This document shows positions 1-4,565 of a stretch of DNA of 5,754 nt, piece after piece. A program made the position numbers and the translations under genes. Positions within the stretch are counted from its first letter, which is position 1. Each line of letters opens with the position of its first letter. The stretch covers positions 1-5,754 of the forward strand of contig JADFIX010000317.1 of assembly GCA_022566435.1 (NCBI GenBank), read 5' to 3'. Under the pieces are notes generated by a model. That model was not told where the DNA came from and ran no database searches. It saw only the letters and a list, made by a program, of their open reading frames with translations. The DNA comes from Planctomycetota bacterium. Its GTDB lineage: Bacteria > Planctomycetota > Phycisphaerae > UBA1845.

Positions 1-1
1 G

Positions 2-394
2 TTCAGCGATAACAACGGCAGTGTTCTCAATACCGTCCAGGCCAGTAATCTGTTCGCTTCGATTTCGGTCTACCTGGACGATGGCGACCAGGTCTTCAAC
101 CCCGGCGTGGACAGTGTGGTGGGCACCGTGAATGAACTGATGCTGTCCCCTGTTGGCGCGGCGCAGAAGGTTCCCCTGAGCGGTGTCCAGGTGCCGGCGA
201 CGGGCAGCGCGCGTTTGTTTGTCGAGGCACTGCTGACCCCGGATGCCGCGGCCCAGACCCCCAATCAGTTCCAGGTCAAATTGCAGCGGCCCCAGTCCAG
301 TGATGCACTCGCTGGTGGCGTGCTCTCCCTGGAGTGCGCGATGAATGCGCAAAGCGGTGTGCTCACTGTGCGGCCAGGCGTTGCTTTTTTCTGA
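2..394 (+). CDS. C-terminal part of an unrecognised, probably exported protein (5' end outside window)
   Basis: An open frame enters from the left edge and ends at TGA 392-394, giving 130 residues. A GTG at 107 is in frame, but the frame stays open upstream of it and reads as convincing protein, so I treat this as the tail of a longer gene. Composition is small, polar and hydrophobic residues with few charges, and alternating patterns suggest beta-strands. One segment, YLDDGDQVFNPGVDSVVG (bases 71-124), is Asp/Gly/Asn-rich and resembles loops of beta-sandwich or calcium-binding repeats in secreted or surface proteins. No catalytic motif, membrane segment or sorting signal is visible. The protein ends in a hydrophobic run (VRPGVAFF). 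I do not recognise the family; extracellular location is an inference from composition only. There is no clear terminator after the stop. Confidence 0.6.
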   Translation, partial: FSDNNGSVLNTVQASNLFASISVYLDDGDQVFNPGVDSVVGTVNELMLSPVGAAQKVPLSGVQVPATGSARLFVEALLTPDAAAQTPNQFQVKLQRPQSSDALAGGVLSLECAMNAQSGVLTVRPGVAFF

Positions 395-527
395 CAGCTT
401 CGAGAATTAGCCCCGGCCCCGACCGCTGAGAACTCGCTCAGACCGATTTCCGCCAGGTTTCCAGCTTGCCCGAGGTCATCACCTGGAGTTGAGCCATCGG
501 CGCAGAATTACGCGGATGCGGCGGTGT

Positions 528-556
528 TTGTCACGGGGTGCCGGCGAGCCTATACT
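528..556 (+). promoter_or_regulatory. Sigma-70-like promoter pointing into the insertion sequence
   Basis: TTGTCA (528-533) and TATACT (551-556) are separated by exactly 17 bases, close to the TTGACA-N17-TATAAT consensus. No gene follows on the plus strand before the IS end at about 567-580, so if active it now fires into the IS, antisense to tnpA. The function is inferred from sequence match alone. Confidence 0.4.
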
Positions 557-588
557 CGGCGCACCCGCTGGGGGGCCAAAGTAAGTAT

Positions 589-679
589 CCCCCGGCAAAG
601 CCGGGGGCTTTAGTTTGTGAGCCGCTCAAAGCGGCTTAACGGAACCGCTACGCGATTCCTCGCGCCCCCTGAAGGGGGC
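589..679. repeat. Hairpin array at the IS right end
   Basis: Three compact hairpins follow the tnpA stop. At 589-607 there is CCCCCGGC, loop AAA, GCCGGGGG (8 bp, perfect). At 620-636 there is AGCCGCT, loop CAA, AGCGGCT (7 bp, perfect). At 664-679 there is GCCCCC, loop TGAA, GGGGGC (6 bp). The outermost resembles the hairpin at the other end (1194-1214) in size, GC arms and trinucleotide loop, so it is the best candidate for the right-end transposase recognition hairpin. The 664-679 hairpin, 5 bases beyond the tnpA stop, could slow transcription but lacks a U-tract. Confidence 0.6.
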
Positions 680-684
680 CAGAA

Positions 685-1113
685 CTACATCAGTTTCAAC
701 TGATCCATTCGTCTATCTTCATTTTCCTGATGCCGAATGTACGCTCGTATTACCTCTTCATCGCGGCCCACCGTCGAAACAAAATATCCCCGCGCCCAAA
801 AATGCTGACCTACGAAATTCCGTCTCCTCTCCGAATATCTCCTGGCGATGTAGATGGCGCTCTTGCCTTTGATATAGCCAATCACCTGCGACACTGCATG
901 CTTCGGTGGAATCGATATCATCATGTGCACATGATCCGGCATAAGATGCCCCTCTTCGATCCGGCTTTCTCGCTGCTCTGCCAAACGCCTCAACACCTCT
1001 CCCAGGTCCCGCCGTATCTGACCAAATATCGCTTTCTTCCGGTACTTCGGAATGAAAACCACATGGTACTTACACTCCCAACGGCTGTGATTTAAACTGC
1101 CTACTTGTCTCAT
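685..1113 (-). CDS. tnpA: IS200-type Y1 (HUH) transposase TnpA
   Basis: The gene encodes a 142-residue single-strand DNA transposase of the IS200/IS605 (Y1_Tnp) family. The HUH metal-binding motif is H61-V-H63 in MPDHVHMMISIPP. The candidate nucleophilic tyrosine is Y125 in AYIRHQE, with Q129 four residues on, as in family members. Family-typical stretches are also visible near the N-terminus (YHVVFIPKYRKK) and before the tyrosine (GYFVSTVGRDEE). Length is normal and no frame damage is seen, so the enzyme may be active. I chose the ATG at 1113 over an upstream in-frame start at 1146, because GAGGAG lies 5 nt before it and homology begins at about residue 9. The start region is sealed in a hairpin (see 1108-1166), implying low translation. 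A TTGACA-like -35 at 1182-1177 lies upstream, without a good -10. Confidence 0.93.
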   Translation of the reverse strand: MRQVGSLNHSRWECKYHVVFIPKYRKKAIFGQIRRDLGEVLRRLAEQRESRIEEGHLMPDHVHMMISIPPKHAVSQVIGYIKGKSAIYIARRYSERRRNFVGQHFWARGYFVSTVGRDEEVIRAYIRHQENEDRRMDQLKLM

Positions 1114-1166
1114 AGTTTCTCCTCTGCGTGTTGCTTGGCGGCTCACGCTTTGGAGTTACTATGAGA
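1108..1166 (-). promoter_or_regulatory. Nested hairpin sequestering the tnpA ribosome-binding site and start codon
   Basis: Read as tnpA mRNA, the 59 bases fold symmetrically. An outer 9-bp stem is TCTCATAGT with ACTATGAGA (1158-1166 with 1108-1116), followed by an AA/AA internal loop. A 4-bp stem CTCC with GGAG (1152-1155 with 1119-1122) comes next, then an AAA/AGA internal loop. The inner 5-bp stem is GCGTG with CACGC (1144-1148 with 1126-1130), closing a 13-nt loop. The GGAG is the Shine-Dalgarno core and the AUG lies in the outer stem, so both ribosome contacts are paired. A Shine-Dalgarno-blocking 5' hairpin is known for IS200 itself, which supports the reading. Confidence 0.75.
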
Positions 1167-1193
1167 TTTCTGGAATTGTCAAACTATGGATGC

Positions 1194-1214
1194 CTCCCCA
1201 GCAGAGCTGGGGGG
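1194..1214. repeat. Hairpin at the IS left end
   Basis: CCTCCCCAGC and GCTGGGG plus two further G form a stem of about 9 bp (7 perfect GC-rich pairs, one G-T wobble, one C-G), with loop AGA. It lies 80 bases upstream of the tnpA start, where the left-end recognition hairpin of an IS200/IS605 element is expected. It resembles the right-end hairpin at 589-607. Confidence 0.6.
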
Positions 1215-1220
1215 TCTCCC

Positions 1221-1314
1221 GTTTTTACTCGCTGCCTACGGGGCCATCGCGCTAAAGATCCGATTGGGCTTCGACGACACCCTGGACGTGTTCAGCATCC
1301 ACGCCGTGGCCGGT
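1221..1314 (+). pseudogene. Fragment of an ammonium transporter (Amt) gene
   Basis: In the plus frame that includes codon 1237-1239, the bases read YGAIALKIRLGFDDTLDVFSIHAVAG. This matches a conserved Amt/MEP/Rh region, whose usual form is CYxAxxLKxRLGxDDxLDVFGVHxVGG; it includes the conserved Asp-Asp and the pore-lining His region. Only about 26-31 codons remain. The upstream part is cut off by the IS, and no amt-like sequence was found on its other side (395-566). Downstream, Amt similarity stops at about 1314, where the sequence becomes the antisense of the epimerase gene. It cannot make a transporter and is a relic of rearrangement. The frame stays open to 1461 only as the shadow of the epimerase. 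Confidence 0.7.
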
Positions 1315-2147
1315 AAACCGAACCGGGTGCCCCAGGCGTCCCGGAGGGCACGCATGAAGTGCGAGTTCGGCAGTGGGTTCGGTGATGCGATGTTGACCAC
1401 CCCCGCGATTTCCTCGTGCTCCATGAGCCAGTCTATCGCCCGAACGAAGTCTTCGTGGTGAACCCACGACATATACTGCCGCCCATCGCCGGAGCGGCCG
1501 CCGAGCCCGCGACGAACCAGACCTAGCAACGTGTCGAAGATACCGCCGCGGTCCGGGCTCATGGTCATGGCCGAACGAAGTTTGACCTTTCGCGTGTGAG
1601 GCGTCACCGCCGCATCCGTCGCGTGCTCCCATGCTGTCGCCACGTCGATGCTGAACCTCCATGTCGCTGGCGTGTTTGTTTCACTCCCACCGATGATCCC
1701 ACTGCTTTCATCATTCGCCGCGTCGTAACGGTGTGCATAGATCGTGGCGGTACTCGCTTGCAGCCAGAGGCGTGGTGGTCGTACGGCTTGTCGAATCGCC
1801 TCGCCGACGACGCGGGTGGAGTCCACGCGCGAATTCATAATCCGCTCGCGGTTTTTCTTGTGATAGCGGCAATTTACGGAATGGCCTGCAAGGTTAATGA
1901 CAACATCAGCGCCGTTGATTTCGTCCGCCCAGGCGCCGATTGTCTTTCCGTCCCATGCGACGGATGACGGCGAAGCATCCGGGTTTCGACTGATGACGAT
2001 GACCTCATGTCCATCGGCGCGAAACGCACGGGTGAGTAGCGATCCCACCTGTCCGGATCCGCCTGGAATGACGATCTTCAGTTTTGTTTTCCGAGCGCTG
2101 CTGTGCGTGTTGCGGTCGGGTTTCTTGACTGCCGGTTGCGAGTTCAT
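1236..2147 (-). CDS. TIGR01777-type NAD(P)-binding epimerase, C-terminally truncated and fused to antisense amt sequence
   Basis: This is a 303-residue extended-SDR protein of the TIGR01777/YfcH type; the substrate is unknown. The Rossmann dinucleotide motif GGSGQVG is at residues 29-35. Family signatures follow: VAWDGKTIGAW, ADVVINLAGHSVNCRY, VDSTRVVGEAI, LQASTATIYAHR, RSAMTMSPDRGGIFD and the ASPNPLPNSHFMRALR block at 254-270. Similarity ends near residue 285 (WML). The expected C-terminal portion of about 50 residues (the rest of the DUF1731 region, with its usual VLPxRLLxAGFxF segment) is missing. It is replaced by residues translated antisense through the amt fragment, up to TAG 1236. I chose ATG 2147 over GTG 2162 because GGGAGAG precedes it at good spacing. 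It lies 15 nt behind the regulator gene, in one operon. It may be inactive; the first 280 residues show no damage. Confidence 0.85.
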   Translation of the reverse strand: MNSQPAVKKPDRNTHSSARKTKLKIVIPGGSGQVGSLLTRAFRADGHEVIVISRNPDASPSSVAWDGKTIGAWADEINGADVVINLAGHSVNCRYHKKNRERIMNSRVDSTRVVGEAIRQAVRPPRLWLQASTATIYAHRYDAANDESSGIIGGSETNTPATWRFSIDVATAWEHATDAAVTPHTRKVKLRSAMTMSPDRGGIFDTLLGLVRRGLGGRSGDGRQYMSWVHHEDFVRAIDWLMEHEEIAGVVNIASPNPLPNSHFMRALRDAWGTRFGLPATAWMLNTSRVSSKPNRIFSAMAP

Positions 2148-2162
2148 GGTTCTCTCCCGCAC

Positions 2163-2696
2163 TTAGGACGCAAGGCTCAACACCTTGCGAATCTTGTCGC
2201 CCATTTTCACGAACTTGATCAGCGCCCCGGTCGGCATTCGCCGCATTTGCTCGTACCAACTAGTCGTCGTTTCGAAAAAGCCGAGCATGTCGCTCAGTCG
2301 CTCGTGCGTGTAAGCGTCTTTCGCGCCGGACTTCTTGGCCTTGGCGGTGAGTTCGCGCAGTATCGTGAGGGTCGGGTCGCATTCTCTCTTTTTTCGCTCG
2401 TCCAGGATGATCTGAAACATCTCCCAGACGTCTTTCATGGACTCGTAATGATCGCGGCGGTCGCCCATGACGTGCACGATCTTGACGATGCCCCAGCCCT
2501 GCAATTCGCGCAGGCTGTTGCTCACGTTGGATCGGGCGACGGAGAGCGTCTCGGCGATCTGCTCCGCGTGAAGCGGCTCGGGTGAGAGGAAGAGCAGGGC
2601 GTGAATCTGGGCGACGGTGCGGTTGATACCCCATCGGGTGCCCATCTCGCCCCAGTGCAGGATGAATCCTTCCATGGCAGGTGTCAGCTCGTTCAC
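2163..2696 (-). CDS. GbsR/MarR-family transcriptional regulator
   Basis: The gene encodes a 177-residue cytoplasmic DNA-binding protein. Residues 8-40 (MEGFILHWGEMGTRWGINR, then a helix ending LLFLSPEPL) match the N-terminus of GbsR-like regulators (COG1510). The winged helix-turn-helix follows at 41-71, with AEQIAETLSVARSNVSNSLR as recognition region, and the wing contains GDRRDHYE (78-85). A C-terminal helical part with KDVWEMFQIILDERKKRE completes the family pattern. The GTG start at 2696 was chosen because AGGAG (2708-2704) lies 7 nt upstream and homology begins just after it; an ATG at 2753 would extend into the promoter. It is the first gene of an operon with the epimerase. A promoter and palindrome directly upstream suggest autoregulation. 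The ligand is unknown; the choline/betaine role of Bacillus GbsR should not be assumed. Confidence 0.92.
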   Translation of the reverse strand: MNELTPAMEGFILHWGEMGTRWGINRTVAQIHALLFLSPEPLHAEQIAETLSVARSNVSNSLRELQGWGIVKIVHVMGDRRDHYESMKDVWEMFQIILDERKKRECDPTLTILRELTAKAKKSGAKDAYTHERLSDMLGFFETTTSWYEQMRRMPTGALIKFVKMGDKIRKVLSLAS

Positions 2697-2703
2697 TCTA
2701 TTT

Positions 2704-2753
2704 CTCCTGTTTCTGTCTATACAGAATATACAGGATTGATAGGCCGAAGTCAA
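2704..2753 (-). promoter_or_regulatory. Promoter and ribosome-binding site of the regulator-epimerase operon
   Basis: On the minus strand, TTGACT (2753-2748) and TATATT (2730-2725) are 17 bases apart, a near-consensus sigma-70 promoter. Transcription would begin near 2718, giving a leader of about 20 nt. AGGAG (2708-2704) then lies 7 nt before GTG 2696. This is the strongest promoter-like sequence in the window. Confidence 0.75.
2713..2733. promoter_or_regulatory. Imperfect palindrome over the -10 box, candidate operator
   Basis: The 21 bases have arms CTGTcTATaC and GaATAtACAG about a central A; 8 of 10 position pairs are complementary. On the minus strand the same bases also contain CTGTATA twice, two bases apart. 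The site covers the whole -10 box (2725-2730) and the probable start point, the expected place for a repressor. Binding by the adjacent GbsR-like protein is inference. Confidence 0.5.
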
Positions 2754-3180
2754 ACGGTTTTTCTTAGACTTTCAAACGCAACCGGCTGTTGCGCAAGTGT
2801 CCAAAACTTGTAAGTGCTTGGGAGTGCCCGAGTTACGTCAGATTTTGGCGGTTCTTGCATTTACGCAACGCAAGTCCGTTTCAGTCGTAAGTTGCGCACG
2901 AGCCGCGCTTGCGGCGTCGTGAAGCGGCCCGCGATGACGGGCGTCGCGCTTCACGGTAACGTTGTCTCGCGCCGTCTGCGGGAGCTGGTCAAACCGTAGC
3001 GGCATTTTCGACTTTCTTCGGCTCAATAGTCATTCCAAGCCGGTCAAGAACAAGTTGTTGTTCCGGTGCCTTGAATCCTCCGAACAAGAGGCTTTTTTCT
3101 TTCCCCACCCATGTTTCGTTTGTACACTCTCGGTGTGGTGAACGGGCCGGTCGGGGTCGTCGCCACGGTGAATACCCATC
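2754..3180. other. Intergenic region, rich in inverted repeats, no supported gene
   Basis: This lies between the divergent regulator and kinase genes. Short frames on both strands (plus 2814-2999, minus 2838-3026) have no recognisable similarity or convincing ribosome-binding sites. The left half holds several hairpins (2794-2810, 2810-2836, 2902-2915, 2918-2955). The right half, read on the minus strand from about 3118 down to the stop at 2989, gives a protein-like tail (LLFGGFKAPEQQLVLDRLGM, then an acidic/basic end). It could be a remnant of a lost gene, but I cannot identify it. No clear promoter for the kinase was found; a TACACT at 3122-3127 lacks a good -35. Confidence 0.5.
2902..2955. 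repeat. Two adjacent hairpins, the second long
   Basis: GCCGC, loop GCTT, GCGGC (2902-2915) is followed two bases later by a 14-bp interrupted stem. In the second hairpin, CGTGAAGCG and GCCCG (2918-2931) pair with CGGGC (2938-2942) and CGCTTCACG (2947-2955). The loop is CGATGA, with a 4-base GTCG bulge on the right arm. No U-tract follows on either strand, so it is not an ordinary terminator. It could belong to a small repeat element or a structured RNA. Confidence 0.55.
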
Positions 3181-4425
3181 ATGGCAGAATGCCCTGCAGA
3201 AAGTACGCTGGCGTATTATGAGGCCGGGCAACTGGCCGACACGCACGCTGATCCTATCAGGCGGCACCTGAAGGAGTGTCGGTCTTGTCAACGCACGATG
3301 CAACGTCTTAGGTCGCCCCTTTTTGATTCGCAGCCGACCGTCGACGGGCAAGCGGGCATGCAAAGCACTCTCCAGGCCGACGAGCCGCGAGACCCCCCGG
3401 TCCAGCGGCCCGAAGGACCATTGCCGAGCTCCGTTAGGAGGGGTGACGCGGACGAATTCCGTCGACATTGGCCGATCCCGGATTACGACTGCGTGCTTCT
3501 GGCGGGCGCCGGCTCTTATGGTTCCGTTTGGGCTGTCCGCGACCGAGTCGGCGTGCACCGGGCCCTGAAGATCATCGATCTCGAACGATTACGTCGCGCC
3601 AAAGTCCGCTGTCGAGAGCGCACGGCGTTGGAGGCCTATTGCCGTAACATCCGGCGTCATCCACATTTGATTACGATTCATCATATCGGTGAGGTGGGCC
3701 CTTATCTCTACTATACGATGGACCTTGCGGACGACGCGGGATCCAAGAAGTCGACGCGAGATAAGGTACCGGCAAACTATCAACCGCTGACACTCGAGCC
3801 ATTCGTGGGATCGAGACGGCTCGGCGTTGACGTGGCTGTTGAACTCATTCGGCGGTTGTTGCGAGGACTTGCGACGCTTCACGAGATCGATCTCGTGCAT
3901 CGTGATGTCAAACCGTTAAACGTCGTGTTTGTTGATCGTCAGCCGAAGCTCGCTGACATCGGTGTGTTGTCGATGGATAAAGGGGGGCAACGTGCGATCG
4001 GAACGCCGAGATACATGGCGCCTGACGGGGCAACCGACAAGACGGCTGACGTCTACGCAATTGGGAAGGTCTTTTATGGTCTTCTCGCGGGTCGCGATGC
4101 GCGGCAATTTCCCGAGCTGCCACCCGATCAGATCTGGACAAGCACGGAATGGGACCTGGATCGCATTGGCGCGGTCGTACGGCAAGCGTGTTCGGAAAAG
4201 GCGGTCGATCGGTATTGCGATGCATCCATGATGCTGAACGACCTGGAACGAGGCTCGCTGGTAGCCTTCGATACTCTCTTCGAAAGTCTCGAACCGAAAC
4301 CGGAAAAAACCGGCAAGTCGTCGGAGCAGGCGGCGATTCAGCTCGGCTTTGCATTTGCCCGCTTGGTGCCGTGGCTCTTGGGCTTTGCAGCCGTGATGTT
4401 CCTTATTTCGCGCTTGACGCGCTAA
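3181..4425 (+). CDS. Membrane-anchored serine/threonine protein kinase with zinc-finger-like N-terminus
   Basis: The gene encodes a 414-residue eukaryotic-type (Hanks) kinase. Residues 4-36 resemble an anti-sigma-type zinc finger: C4, then H29-x3-C33-x2-C36 in RHLKECRSCQ. A polar, Pro-rich linker (about 45-100) follows. The kinase domain has the glycine loop GAGSYGSVW (109-117), ATP lysine K130 in RALKII, the catalytic loop HRDVKPLN (240-247), and the metal-binding aspartate D259 in ADIGVL, with DIG replacing DFG. The activation-segment end GTPRYMAPD (274-282) has APD for APE, and TADVYAIGKVFYG follows. All catalytic residues are present, so activity is likely. After a Lys/Glu-rich stretch, residues about 388-410 form one hydrophobic helix ending in RLTR, suggesting a C-terminal anchor with the kinase in the cytoplasm. 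ATG 3181 is the only start after the in-frame stop at 3169; its ribosome-binding site is weak. Substrates are unknown. It converges with senB. Confidence 0.9.
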   Translation: MAECPAESTLAYYEAGQLADTHADPIRRHLKECRSCQRTMQRLRSPLFDSQPTVDGQAGMQSTLQADEPRDPPVQRPEGPLPSSVRRGDADEFRRHWPIPDYDCVLLAGAGSYGSVWAVRDRVGVHRALKIIDLERLRRAKVRCRERTALEAYCRNIRRHPHLITIHHIGEVGPYLYYTMDLADDAGSKKSTRDKVPANYQPLTLEPFVGSRRLGVDVAVELIRRLLRGLATLHEIDLVHRDVKPLNVVFVDRQPKLADIGVLSMDKGGQRAIGTPRYMAPDGATDKTADVYAIGKVFYGLLAGRDARQFPELPPDQIWTSTEWDLDRIGAVVRQACSEKAVDRYCDASMMLNDLERGSLVAFDTLFESLEPKPEKTGKSSEQAAIQLGFAFARLVPWLLGFAAVMFLISRLTR

Positions 4426-4516
4426 CATTACGATCGAGGGTGGCGGCTTTGGAGTAGTGCTCACTCGCCTCGCTTTCTCGTGTTCGATATGATAGCAGAC
4501 GCCCGAGGTTGAAGTG

Positions 4517-4532
4517 TGCGTCAAGAGACGCA
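4517..4532. terminator. Small hairpin between convergent genes, possible weak terminator
   Basis: TGCGTC, loop AAGA, GACGCA is a perfect 6-bp stem with a 4-base loop in the 140-base gap between the kinase stop (4425) and the senB stop (4566). No T-run follows on either strand, so intrinsic termination is doubtful. The position between converging genes is the main argument. Confidence 0.25.
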
Positions 4533-4565
4533 TGACGGGGCAACGGCGAAGATTGACCTGGCCAA

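Larger units (their letters stand above)
567..1220 (-). mobile_element. IS200-type (IS200/IS605 family) insertion sequence, single-gene form; ends approximate
   Basis: The element consists of one minus-strand Y1 transposase gene (685-1113) between two structured ends: a hairpin at 1194-1214 upstream of the gene (left end) and hairpins at 589-607, 620-636 and 664-679 downstream (right end). IS200/IS605 elements transpose as single strands, recognise subterminal hairpins and make no target duplication, so exact tips cannot be fixed by terminal repeats. The 9-mer GCTGGGGGG occurs at 567-575 and again at 1206-1214, bracketing the element; I used the first copy as the outer right-end limit. On the other side the amt fragment begins at about 1221-1237, which limits the left end. 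There is no tnpB, so this is the IS200-like solitary tnpA form. The length of about 0.65 kb fits that group. Confidence 0.75.

Noticed and set aside
426..441. CTGAG/CTCAG hairpin after the first gene as a terminator
   Set aside because: Only 5 bp with a 6-base loop and no T-tract.
567..1220. IS605-type element with an accessory tnpB
   Set aside because: No TnpB-like sequence lies near tnpA on either strand; the element is the solitary tnpA form.
2103..2585. Plus-strand ORF of 160 codons
   Set aside because: Antisense shadow of the GbsR-type regulator, which has full family motifs and a good start.
2918..2960. Possible integron attC site (long imperfect hairpin followed by AACGTTG)
   Set aside because: No matching RYYYAAC and GTTRRRY core pair flanks the hairpin, and no integrase or cassette structure is visible.
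2814..2999. Small plus-strand ORF of 61 codons
   Set aside because: Basic, low-information translation with no ribosome-binding site; overlaps the opposite frame and the hairpins.
2838..3026. Small minus-strand ORF of 62 codons
   Set aside because: No recognisable similarity, weak ribosome-binding site, and it runs straight through the hairpin cluster; more likely a chance frame in GC-rich DNA.
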